Shown here piece after piece: positions 14,357 to 22,711 of a DNA stretch of 64,000 bases (position 1 is its first letter; every line of letters starts with the position of its first letter). The DNA is from QYOJ01 sp964642545 (GTDB lineage: Bacteria; Bacteroidota; Bacteroidia; Bacteroidales; FEN-979). Below the pieces are notes generated by a model that saw only the letters and a list, made by a program, of their open reading frames with translations, did no database searches and was not told where the DNA came from. Location of the stretch: NCBI GenBank assembly GCA_964642545.1, contig CAZXQU010000003.1, positions 1 through 64,000 on the forward strand. Direction: 5' to 3'. Both the position numbers and the translations under genes were made by a program.

Positions 14357-16990
14357 TTATTTTCTAACACTATTCATACATTTTACTATTTCATCTCCGG
14401 TTCCAATCCTGTAACCCTGGGAGAAGAAATTGATGATTCCTGTAGGGTTGACAAAAAGAACAACAGGATATTTGCCTGACAGAGGAATATCCAAAGAATA
14501 GCATAGAAGATCAAATGTGTAGTCCTCGTAAAGTGCATACTTGATTTTTCGGGGAAGTTCGTTGGCATAGTTGCTAACAAACTTATCCTTCTCCTGTTGA
14601 TTAGGAAGGAACAGGATAAGAGCCCCTTTCAAGTTTTCAATTTCGATTGCTTTTGCCTTAAGATCAGCGAGAAAGTGCTTTGTTGGCTCTTTATCAGGCT
14701 CTATCCAGGCCATGACGAGACCTTTCGAGGGATTAATCTCAATCCCTTTGTTTGCAAGATCCAATTTCAGTTTGGATTGCAAGAAGGAGCCGAAGACAAG
14801 AGGTGGGGTAAAGTCTTTTCGCAGGGTAACTGGAATCTCCCTGGTTTGTCCTGGGTCCAATTTGACTTGGACAATCCGGGCGAGAACTGTCCCATCAGAT
14901 AACCGGTACCCTGAAACAACAAGGTAGGTGCCTGGTACAAGTTGAAGAGTAACCGGAAATTTTTCCACCAATTCACTGTTCTCGTAGTCAAGGGTTCGGT
15001 AAAATCCATCTTTGTACTGTTCAACCGTATAGTGGATATAATACTCCGGCTCTACAGAATTTTCAGGATCATTGAGAAGAGTTAGTGTAGAACTGCGTTC
15101 GGGTTCAGCCGGAGGCTTTTCAAAGTAGATATCCTTCCAAGTACTATCCGCGTAATATTGCGGGACTTTTGATGCCGGTTCAAGTCTAGCCGGGATACCA
15201 AAACTTCGGCAGGCTGCAACAAAAAAGATGTCTCTGGAATGAGAATCAGCTGTTTTAATTTCATAGACACCAACCGGCGTCAATGGTGCCCTTCCATAGT
15301 TGGCTTTTGTGTCAATTGCAATGTTGGTTTTCACCCAGTTAACAAAGACTTCCGGATTCGCTTTTGAATTTTCAATGAAGTCGGGTTGAAATTTACTTCG
15401 CAAATAATGATGAAAGGGTTTCAGAAGTTCATTGTCCACGCGGGGATTCATAATATAAGATACGAACCGATCGTGACTGCCAACTGCCAACTGCTGACCG
15501 AATGATATTGCGTCGAGCAATACTTCGGGCGTCACATCATGGAGATCCTTTTCAGAGATAGCATCAAGAAGCGGGAAAATAAATGCTCTGAGAGAGTCAG
15601 GGGTATCAGAGACGAAGGTGATGATCTCACGCCAGTTCCCTCTCGCATCTTTCAAAAAGTACCATAACCTATCCGGATCAAGCTCCAATGTCCCTGCCAG
15701 TCGGTAAGCTTTGGAAGAGTCAATAAATGTGGATTCATAAGAAGCCCTCAGGTTATCTTCGAACTGAAGCCTTAGGGTATTCGCTTTTTGCCTGGATTCG
15801 TCCACCTGTTCTGCTAATTCCTGCTGAACAGGAGGAGTAAAATCGAAATTCCATGCGCCTGTCATTTCTGTGGTAAGCTCCAAATAAACGTTCACTGTAT
15901 CAATCGATCGTACGTCGGTCCGGGAAAATCCGTATTTCCCATCCTTTGTTGCCCATATTAACAGATCTCCGTATCCGGTTAACAGGGAAGCCAGTCCGTT
16001 GATATCAGATTTGGTTTTGAGCAGGGGATAGAATTCAGCATAATTGTAAAGCTGAAACTCAACGTCGGCGTTCGGGATGGGTTGCTGATAAATGTCCAGG
16101 ATCCGGGTCCATATCCGTTTTGTTTCAGTGTAATTTGAGAGAATGTTGATCTGTGTATATCTTTCGTCTTTAAGCAATACATCCTCCGGACCTTCGTAAT
16201 CTCCAAATACATTGGTATTGACAAGCATTGCCCGTTTTGCCGGTGCAGTGAACCATGCAAGATCGAGGTCTGGCTCCGGTTCACAGGCGCCCAGGTAATG
16301 CCAGGTAGAATCAATCCAAACCTCTACCCATGCATGGTTATCATCTCCATGAGCCCACCTGGGGGTATAACATTGACGGGCAGGAATGCCAACAGCACGC
16401 ATTGCGGCAGTGGTTAACGTAGATTCTTCGCCGCACCTGCCGAAAGCTGTCTTTACTGTAGCCAGAGGGGAAGAGGTCCTGCTATCGGTTCCCCTGTATG
16501 TTACTTTTTCGTGACACCAATGGTTAACTTCAAGTGCAGCCTCTTTCATGGACATTCCCTTGATGCGGTCTTTCAACTCAGCGAAGAAGACCCACCTGGA
16601 TGAATCAAGGTTCTCATTGTTAATACGAACCGGCAAGACGAAATGACGGAAAATCTCCTCAGGAACAGCGCGACCCCACGAAAATGTATCACGCGCGGCA
16701 AGCGAACTCCTGACATTTTTCAGAAAGAACTCACCGTTGTAGTCGGCCAGATCGTTCAACGACATGTAGGCATAAAGATATTCAAGGGCTTCATGCTCCT
16801 CAGTGGTCAGATGCTGCTGGAATACACCAAACAGGGTGTCTGACCGGTGCGTTGCGAGTTCTTCCTGTTTTAAGAACTGTTTCCTGACTGTAGTACGGTA
16901 ACCGGGATCGGAAATAAAATGGTTGCCTCTTTTACAGGAAATGCCTGCAATGAATGTAACTAAGAAAAGTAGCAGCAGGTATTTTTTCAT
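14357..16990 (-). CDS. Transglutaminase-like lipoprotein
   Basis: An 877-aa exported lipoprotein. The signal sequence ends in a lipobox, with Cys19 in FIAGISCK. A transglutaminase-like (cysteine-protease fold) domain spans about residues 150-245, with the nucleophile Cys186 in AFGRCGEES, His219 in GDDNHAWVEVW, and an acidic residue soon after WHYLGACEPEPD. A second partial transglutaminase-like segment appears near 585-625 (VKTNIAIDTKANYGRAPLTP). The C-terminal part contains beta-rich repeats and a thioredoxin-like end (YPVVLFVNPTG). It lies 12 bases downstream of the GH31 gene and may share its promoter. The substrate is not evident. Confidence 0.82.
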   Translation of the reverse strand: MKKYLLLLFLVTFIAGISCKRGNHFISDPGYRTTVRKQFLKQEELATHRSDTLFGVFQQHLTTEEHEALEYLYAYMSLNDLADYNGEFFLKNVRSSLAARDTFSWGRAVPEEIFRHFVLPVRINNENLDSSRWVFFAELKDRIKGMSMKEAALEVNHWCHEKVTYRGTDSRTSSPLATVKTAFGRCGEESTLTTAAMRAVGIPARQCYTPRWAHGDDNHAWVEVWIDSTWHYLGACEPEPDLDLAWFTAPAKRAMLVNTNVFGDYEGPEDVLLKDERYTQINILSNYTETKRIWTRILDIYQQPIPNADVEFQLYNYAEFYPLLKTKSDINGLASLLTGYGDLLIWATKDGKYGFSRTDVRSIDTVNVYLELTTEMTGAWNFDFTPPVQQELAEQVDESRQKANTLRLQFEDNLRASYESTFIDSSKAYRLAGTLELDPDRLWYFLKDARGNWREIITFVSDTPDSLRAFIFPLLDAISEKDLHDVTPEVLLDAISFGQQLAVGSHDRFVSYIMNPRVDNELLKPFHHYLRSKFQPDFIENSKANPEVFVNWVKTNIAIDTKANYGRAPLTPVGVYEIKTADSHSRDIFFVAACRSFGIPARLEPASKVPQYYADSTWKDIYFEKPPAEPERSSTLTLLNDPENSVEPEYYIHYTVEQYKDGFYRTLDYENSELVEKFPVTLQLVPGTYLVVSGYRLSDGTVLARIVQVKLDPGQTREIPVTLRKDFTPPLVFGSFLQSKLKLDLANKGIEINPSKGLVMAWIEPDKEPTKHFLADLKAKAIEIENLKGALILFLPNQQEKDKFVSNYANELPRKIKYALYEDYTFDLLCYSLDIPLSGKYPVVLFVNPTGIINFFSQGYRIGTGDEIVKCMNSVRK

Positions 16991-17002
16991 CTCTTTTTAT
17001 TA

Positions 17003-19351
17003 TTAAAATGGAACCTGGATCTCTCCCGGATCGTTTAAAATGATCCTCTCTGGCAATTCCTGTTCAAATCCATGAAAGATTAATTTAAAGCAGGTGAATT
17101 TAGATTTGAACTTACCTTCTGGCCTAGAAAACTGAAGAGTGCGGTTAGCCGGATCAAACCAGATCCATCGTTTAAGATAATTACCCTGTTCAAAATTGTA
17201 CGTATTCCCGTCGTCTTCATAAAGAAGGAACGCACTTCGTTGATCCCCTTTATATATGTGTACCTCCAGGAGAGAGTCAGGAGACTGATTTGTAAATTGA
17301 ATGACAGATTGAAGCGGAATGATGCTCCCGGCTTTGATAAAAACGGGTAAATCGTTCAATGGCGCCTCAACAATCACTTCGGCATTCCCTTGATAAGACT
17401 CACCTGTAGAAAACCGGTACCATGAACCTTCAGGAAGATAAACTTTCAGGAATTTCTGATCACTTGTGACCGGGGCTACCAGGAATGCATCCCCGAAAAG
17501 ATACTGGTTGTGATACCGCCAATCATAGATCTTTGGGTCAAAGGTGTAATCGATTGCAAGAGACCGTGCAACAGGCAATCCCGAAACTGTTGATGTATAA
17601 AACATGGAATAGAGGTAGGGAAGCAGCCGGTACCGGAAATTTATCAGCGAACGGGCCAAAACCTCTGCATCCTCTCCAAACGACCATGGTTCCTGGTCTC
17701 TTGAATTCACCTCAGAATGGTTTCGCAGAAAAGGTGTAAATACACCAACTGAGAGCCATCGAAGGAAGAGCTCTTTCGACGGACTGCCCATAAAACCTCC
17801 GATATCGGGGCCAGTAAAGGATATCCCGGATAATCCCATGCTTGCTGTAAGCCTGACCCCCTGAAGGAGATCAGAATCAGTGGCCGAATTGTCGCCTGAC
17901 CAAACAGCTGAATAACGTTGAACTCCGGAAAAACCAGCCCGGGTTAGAACAAAGGGACGCTTTCCGTTAAGTAGCTTCTTTGTACCTTCAAACGTTGCCC
18001 GCGACATCTCCAAACCATATACATTGTGGGCTTCAGCCATCGTTGTATGGTGGCCGTCAAAATCGAATTCTACGATCTTAGGAATGCTCTGACCCCAGGC
18101 CGATGGTTCATTCATATCATTCCAGAAGCCATCAATCCCAACACCTATAAGCGGTTGAAAGCTTTCACCCCACCATCTTCTTGTCATCTCCCTGGTGAAA
18201 TCAGGGAAGTGACACCGGCCCGGCCACACACTTCCGGTAAACAATCTACCTCCCGGATATTTAATAAAATAATCCTTCGCAATCCCCTGGTCGTAAGCTG
18301 CATATCCTGGTTCGATCTTTATGCCCGGATCCACGATGACCACTGTATGAAATCCCATTCCGTTCAAAGAGGTAATCATCTTTCCCGGATTGGGAAACCT
18401 CTCTGGATTCCAGGTGAAGATCTTGTAATGATCCATGTAATCAATATCGAAATATATTACATCGCAGGGAATTTGTTTCTCCCTGAACTTCCGGGCCAGA
18501 CTCATCACTTCCGATTCGGGATAGTAGCCCCAGCGGCATTGCTGGTAACCCAGGCTCCAGTATGGCGGCATGGGCATCCTACCGGTAAGCCAGGTGTAGT
18601 CTTCAATGATACCTGCAACGGAATTTCTGCCGAAGAAATAATAATCAAGTTCACCATTTTCTGCAGAAAAAAAGGAAAAGAGATTGTCGGTGGATGCTCC
18701 GAAATTAAACAGGGTCTTAAACGAATTGTCTAGGAATATCCCATAGGTCAGGCTATCGTGGATGCCGATAAAAAATGGGATGCTCTGATAGAGAGGATCT
18801 TCTTTTTCACTGTATGCCGGGATGTCGCGGTTCCAGTTTACATATGCATTCCCTCGCCTGTTGAGAGGTCCGGTTTTTTCGCCCAGCCCGATAAACTTTT
18901 CATCGGCAAACAAACGACGGTGACTGGTCACCTCATCACCCAACCATGTAATGCCAAAATCTGTAAAATCTTCCGAAAGTAATTGATTATCTGCGGAAAA
19001 GAAACCTATCCGAAATGGTGCTTTTTGAACCATGACAACTAATTCAGACGTTTGCAGGACGATCTGATCAGCGGTTTCGTTGATTGCATTGAAGCTGAAT
19101 TCAGGCTCCCTGATTACCGCGTAGGAGAAATCGGGTTGAAATGTCCCTTTTACAACTCTCACGCGTACTACAGAGGGTGAGTAACAAAGAAGCTCAACCA
19201 GCGCGTTACCGGTTATTATCTCAATCCCGTGATCGACCTTTTTCCATGATTGGTAAGTGCTGATTAATTCTGGTGAAGAGCTTGTTTGGGAGAAACCGTT
19301 TGGGTTCCAGAATAGGTTGAAAACAAAAAGAAACAGAATAATTTTAGACAT
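17003..19351 (-). CDS. Secreted GH31 alpha-glucosidase-like glycoside hydrolase
   Basis: A 782-aa glycosidase. The start is placed at the ATG at 19351 (MSKIILFLFVFNLF), which opens a signal peptide; the longer frame starts with TTG and overlaps the promoter box. The GH31 nucleophile is Asp412 in GFWNDMNEPSAW, and the acid/base Asp lies in WSGDNSATDSDL. The N-terminal galactose-mutarotase-like domain and the C-terminal beta domains have the usual order. WNDMNEP is typical of the glucosidase branch, unlike the xylosidase-type paralogue at 45027-47444. It probably acts in the periplasm on alpha-glucosides. Confidence 0.92.
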   Translation of the reverse strand: MSKIILFLFVFNLFWNPNGFSQTSSSPELISTYQSWKKVDHGIEIITGNALVELLCYSPSVVRVRVVKGTFQPDFSYAVIREPEFSFNAINETADQIVLQTSELVVMVQKAPFRIGFFSADNQLLSEDFTDFGITWLGDEVTSHRRLFADEKFIGLGEKTGPLNRRGNAYVNWNRDIPAYSEKEDPLYQSIPFFIGIHDSLTYGIFLDNSFKTLFNFGASTDNLFSFFSAENGELDYYFFGRNSVAGIIEDYTWLTGRMPMPPYWSLGYQQCRWGYYPESEVMSLARKFREKQIPCDVIYFDIDYMDHYKIFTWNPERFPNPGKMITSLNGMGFHTVVIVDPGIKIEPGYAAYDQGIAKDYFIKYPGGRLFTGSVWPGRCHFPDFTREMTRRWWGESFQPLIGVGIDGFWNDMNEPSAWGQSIPKIVEFDFDGHHTTMAEAHNVYGLEMSRATFEGTKKLLNGKRPFVLTRAGFSGVQRYSAVWSGDNSATDSDLLQGVRLTASMGLSGISFTGPDIGGFMGSPSKELFLRWLSVGVFTPFLRNHSEVNSRDQEPWSFGEDAEVLARSLINFRYRLLPYLYSMFYTSTVSGLPVARSLAIDYTFDPKIYDWRYHNQYLFGDAFLVAPVTSDQKFLKVYLPEGSWYRFSTGESYQGNAEVIVEAPLNDLPVFIKAGSIIPLQSVIQFTNQSPDSLLEVHIYKGDQRSAFLLYEDDGNTYNFEQGNYLKRWIWFDPANRTLQFSRPEGKFKSKFTCFKLIFHGFEQELPERIILNDPGEIQVPF

Positions 19352-19372
19352 GATCAGCTGTAGTTGTTTCCC

Positions 19373-19380
19373 CAAAAATA
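19373..19380 (-). promoter_or_regulatory. -7 promoter box for the GH31 gene
   Basis: The minus strand reads TATTTTTG, matching TAnnTTTG, 21 bases before the chosen ATG at 19351. The -33 element is weak (a TTG at 19395-19397 is too close). The box supports the shorter start of the GH31 gene. Confidence 0.55.
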
Positions 19381-19401
19381 CGAAAGAATTTTGGCAATCT
19401 T

Positions 19402-21768
19402 CTACAGATGCTCCGTTCTCCGGATGATCTCGTTCTGCAGATCTTCCCCCAGATCGTTGAAATAATCGGAGTAACCTGCAACACGGACAATAAGATCGCG
19501 GTATTTTTCCGGATGTTTCTGGGCCTCTATCAGGGTTTTGGCAGAGATCACATTAAACTGAATATGATGTCCGTTCATCCTGAAATAACTTCGGATCAGC
19601 GCTGTTAGTTTATTCATAGCCTCCTTCCCGTTAAAAAACTCAGGAGAGAATTTCTGGTTCAGCAACGTTCCACCAGTGCGGATATGGTCAATTTTTGCAG
19701 CAGAATTCAAAACAGCTGTAGGTCCTTTTGTGTCGGCTCCCTGGAAAGGGGAGATCCCTTCTGAAAGAGGCTGTTTCGCTTTCCTGCCGTCGGGCAGTGC
19801 GCCTATAACACTGCCGAAATAGATATGGGAAGTGGTTGGAAGCATGTTGATTCGATGGATGCCTCCGATTGACGTAGGTTTTCCGTCAACAGATTCAAAA
19901 AACATTTCAAAAACAGTTTTTGCCTGGTCATCGGCATAATCATCATCATTTCCGTATTTCGGGGTATTGTATATCAGTTCCGCTCGAAATTCATCGAAAT
20001 CATGGAAATCATTCTCCAAAGCCTGGAGAAATCCTTTCATTGTAATAGTTTGATTGTCAAATACGTGATATTTCAGTGCAGTTAGAGAATCGGTCAAACT
20101 TCCGAGACCAACCCCCTGAATGTAGGTAGTATTGTAGCGGGCGCCACCGGCATTGTAGTCTTTTCCATTGGCTATACAGTCTTCGATAATAAGGGAGAGG
20201 AAAGGGGCAGGCATCTTCTCGGCAAAAATCCTGTGAATGGCGTTGTTGCCCCGTAGTTTAATGTTGATGAAGTGATTCAGTTGGGTCTGATAAGCAGTAA
20301 GAAGTTCTTCGAACGATGAAAAGGATGCCGGATCACCGGATGCCGGTCCGATTTGCTTTTGCGTTCGGGGATCATATCCGTTGTGCAGGGTGATCTCGAG
20401 AATTTTAGTGAGGTTGAAGTACCCTGATAAGATGTAGGCTTCGGTTCCGAAAGCACCTGCTTCAACACAGCCGCTGGCTCCTCCATTCCGCGCATCAACT
20501 TCAGTTTTGCCCTGCCGCATAAGCTCTTGTACAATGGCATCTGTGTTGAAGTAAGAGGGTTGGCCAAAACCTGTTTTTGTGATCTCTAATGTGCGTTTGA
20601 TCAGGCTGTCAGGATTTTGCCGACTGACCTGAACCATGGAGCTGGGCTGTAGTAAGCGCATCTCTTCAATGACATCAAGGATGAGGAATGTGAGATCATT
20701 AACCCCATCTGATCCATCGTGTTTAATCCCACCGAGATTGATCAGGGAGAAGTCGGTGTAGGTATTGCTCTCAAGGGCTGTAACGCCGATTTTGGGAGGG
20801 GCTGGATGGTTGTTAAACTTGATCCAGAAACATTGGAGCAGCTCTTCGGCACACTCTTTCGTAAGGGATCCTGCTTCCAGTTCCCGTTTGTAAAAGGGAT
20901 AGAGATGCTGGTCGAGACGGCCGGGGTTAAATGAATCCCAGGGGTTTAATTCTGTAATTACGCCCAGGTGAATGAACCAATAGTGTTGCAGGGCTTCGTG
21001 GAATGTCTCAGGTGCATGAGCGGGGACACGGCGGCAGATGCGGGCAAGCTTAACAAGTTCTGTTTTCACTTCTCGCTTCTCTCTTTTCGCCATTTTTTCC
21101 AGTGCCTCAGCATGCCGATTGGCAAATAGAATGATTGAGTTTGCAGCAATTTCCATCGCTTTCAGCTCCTCAAATTGCTCGTTTATTTCTTTGTCATCGC
21201 GAGCGGAGCGAAGCGATCGGATCGCAGATCGTGCATCGCGTATCTCTTCGATCAGATCCAGCATCCCTTTCCTGAAGATTTTTTCGCCAGCAACCGTATG
21301 TCCCGGTGCCCGTTGCTCTTGGAATTCTGTAAAGACCGCAGCTTTGTATGCATCCAGCCAGGTTGATTCCATAGCTTGCATAATCCGGTCGCGGTTGCTT
21401 CTGTTCTTCCAGAATGGGATGATCCTCTCCTTGTATATGCTCCTGGTCTCCTCGTCGACCTTGAACGAGACCTTCTTCCGTGAATCCAGGATCTCCAGGT
21501 CCTCAACCGAGTGTACAGTAATTTCAGGATAAGTAGGACATGCTTTTGGAGCGGGACCGCGCTCTCCCACGATCAATTCCCCTTCGTTGATACAGATTGA
21601 CTTGTTTTTCAGGATATGTTCCAGAGTCAGCGCCCGCATCACAGGAACAGAGATCTCCTGATCGATTCCGCTCTGATAAAGGTCAGTCACCAGCAATGCC
21701 CGTTCGGCACTGATGTAGTTGACAGCATTGAGACTTTGTTCACGAAGCTTTTTAGTCCTGTGGTTCAT
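19402..21768 (-). CDS. hypD: Glycyl radical enzyme, probable trans-4-hydroxy-L-proline dehydratase
   Basis: A 788-aa glycyl radical enzyme, started at the ATG at 21768 because the 38 upstream residues are not family-like. The thiyl Cys434 and Glu436 lie in GASGCVEAGAFG, and the glycyl radical site Gly765 is in RVAGYSDYF. As I remember the C. difficile HypD numbering, its key residues fall at the same numbers here: Asp278, Ser334, Asp339, Phe340, Cys434, Glu436, Tyr450, Gly765. Pyruvate formate-lyase has two adjacent cysteines, which are absent. HypD removes water from hydroxyproline to give pyrroline-5-carboxylate, so anaerobic use of collagen-like peptides is implied. Residues about 180-192 (SAIRSLRSARDDK) derive from a repeat-like DNA insert. 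The activase is encoded upstream. Confidence 0.88.
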   Translation of the reverse strand: MNHRTKKLREQSLNAVNYISAERALLVTDLYQSGIDQEISVPVMRALTLEHILKNKSICINEGELIVGERGPAPKACPTYPEITVHSVEDLEILDSRKKVSFKVDEETRSIYKERIIPFWKNRSNRDRIMQAMESTWLDAYKAAVFTEFQEQRAPGHTVAGEKIFRKGMLDLIEEIRDARSAIRSLRSARDDKEINEQFEELKAMEIAANSIILFANRHAEALEKMAKREKREVKTELVKLARICRRVPAHAPETFHEALQHYWFIHLGVITELNPWDSFNPGRLDQHLYPFYKRELEAGSLTKECAEELLQCFWIKFNNHPAPPKIGVTALESNTYTDFSLINLGGIKHDGSDGVNDLTFLILDVIEEMRLLQPSSMVQVSRQNPDSLIKRTLEITKTGFGQPSYFNTDAIVQELMRQGKTEVDARNGGASGCVEAGAFGTEAYILSGYFNLTKILEITLHNGYDPRTQKQIGPASGDPASFSSFEELLTAYQTQLNHFINIKLRGNNAIHRIFAEKMPAPFLSLIIEDCIANGKDYNAGGARYNTTYIQGVGLGSLTDSLTALKYHVFDNQTITMKGFLQALENDFHDFDEFRAELIYNTPKYGNDDDYADDQAKTVFEMFFESVDGKPTSIGGIHRINMLPTTSHIYFGSVIGALPDGRKAKQPLSEGISPFQGADTKGPTAVLNSAAKIDHIRTGGTLLNQKFSPEFFNGKEAMNKLTALIRSYFRMNGHHIQFNVISAKTLIEAQKHPEKYRDLIVRVAGYSDYFNDLGEDLQNEIIRRTEHL
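21199..21226 (+). repeat. GC-rich repeat word inside the HypD gene
   Basis: The segment contains gcgagcggagcgaagcgatc, rich in inverted words. It shares the 11-mer ggagcgaagcg with the insert inside the activase gene at 22052-22062. Its translation is SAIRSLRSA on the minus strand. Confidence 0.6.
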
Positions 21769-21802
21769 AATCCGATTTCTTTTCAACCCTCCTTTTCGAT
21801 TG

Positions 21803-21810
21803 CAAAAATA
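21803..21810 (-). promoter_or_regulatory. -7 promoter box and Shine-Dalgarno region before hypD
   Basis: The minus strand reads TATTTTTG, a consensus -7 box, in the 103-base gap between the activase and hypD. An unusually strong AGGAGGG follows at 21787-21793, about 18 bases before the ATG at 21768. The enzyme may thus be expressed more strongly than its activase. Confidence 0.55.
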
Positions 21811-21871
21811 AAGTAAAATTAGATAGCATGTTTCCTGATCAGCCTGGTTTAACTCTATTTCTTCCGGAGCT

Positions 21872-22711
21872 TTAACGATCAATTTTCACGTGAAACCCAG
21901 CGTTTTCAAAACCAGATTTTATCAGATGCAGATCTTTGTGTTGAAGAGATGATCCGGTTTCCATTTTATTCTCAATCAGGAACCTTTGATATTTGTTCTT
22001 TGCGCTATTATGGTAGGGAAGGAGATGTATTTCAAATGGTGAAATGGCGAACCGGAGCGAAGCGGAGCTCGGCGGAGCCAAATGGTGAAATGGCGGAAGA
22101 AAATCCAGCATTGATTCAACATTTTCAGATGTATCGGTGATGCCGGGGATGACTGGAAATCGGATAATGACCTGCTTTCTGGCTTCTACAATCAGTTTAA
22201 GGTTATCCAGGATGCCTTTGTTGGATACCCCTGTGTACTTCAAGTGTTTCTCATCGTCCATGAGTTTGAGGTCGAAAAGGAAAAGATCTGTATAGGGTAT
22301 CACTTGAAGGATGACATCTTTAGGGGCATATCCCGTTGTATCAACCGCGGTATGGAGCCTTGCTTCTTTAAGTGACTTCAGCAATTCTACACAAAACTCT
22401 GACTGAAAAAGGGGTTCGCCACCCGAAAGTGTGACGCCGCCACCGGATTCCTCGTAAAATATCCGGTCACGCACAACTTGCCTGATCAGATCATCAACAT
22501 CAATCTCATATCCTGTAATTTCCTGTCGTTCAAAAACCTTCCCTTCAATAGAAAGATGTTTGAACGTCTTTTGTGGCGCACTATCCCGGCTCTCTGGATT
22601 ATGACACCACCAACAGGAGAGGGGACACCCCTTGAAAAAGATCGTTGTCCTGATTCCAGGCCCATCATGGACCGCAAAACGTTTGATATCGAAAATATAC
22701 CCTTTAGTCAC
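21872..22711 (-). CDS. Glycyl radical enzyme activating enzyme (radical SAM)
   Basis: This enzyme installs the glycyl radical on its partner, here the HypD-like enzyme encoded 103 bases downstream. The chosen start is a GTG at 22711, before the conserved opening TKGYIFDIKRFAVHDGPG; an upstream ATG at 22771 would overlap the M64 gene by 68 bases. The cluster motif is CPLSCWWC (Cys29, Cys33, Cys36). The cysteine-rich auxiliary ferredoxin insert of many such activases is absent. Between VESMLDFL and EIHLLPYHN there are about 16 extra residues, encoded by a repeat-bearing insert (22033-22095). The reading frame stays open, but function could be affected. Confidence 0.85.
   Translation of the reverse strand: MTKGYIFDIKRFAVHDGPGIRTTIFFKGCPLSCWWCHNPESRDSAPQKTFKHLSIEGKVFERQEITGYEIDVDDLIRQVVRDRIFYEESGGGVTLSGGEPLFQSEFCVELLKSLKEARLHTAVDTTGYAPKDVILQVIPYTDLFLFDLKLMDDEKHLKYTGVSNKGILDNLKLIVEARKQVIIRFPVIPGITDTSENVESMLDFLPPFHHLAPPSSASLRFAISPFEIHLLPYHNSAKNKYQRFLIENKMETGSSLQHKDLHLIKSGFENAGFHVKIDR
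22033..22095 (+). repeat. Two perfect 17-bp direct repeats around a GC-rich core, inside the activase gene
   Basis: The word caaatggtgaaatggcg occurs at 22033-22049 and 22079-22095, 46 bases apart. The 29 bases between contain ggagcgaagcgg and ggcggagcc. Because the offset is not a multiple of three, the two copies are translated in different frames (PPFHHL and AISPFE). Related words lie at 11411-11443. Confidence 0.85.

Noticed and set aside
18026..18733. 235-aa plus-strand open frame inside the GH31 gene
   Set aside because: It is antisense to the catalytic part of GH31, and its composition (His, Ile, Pro rich) looks like a reverse translation.
21038..21532. 164-aa Ser/Arg/Phe-rich plus-strand open frame inside hypD
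   Set aside because: The low-complexity composition mirrors the Glu- and Arg-rich helices on the coding strand.
19402..21768. Pyruvate formate-lyase
   Set aside because: PFL needs two adjacent active-site cysteines; here there is a single one in GCVE, and the residues fit hydroxyproline dehydratase.
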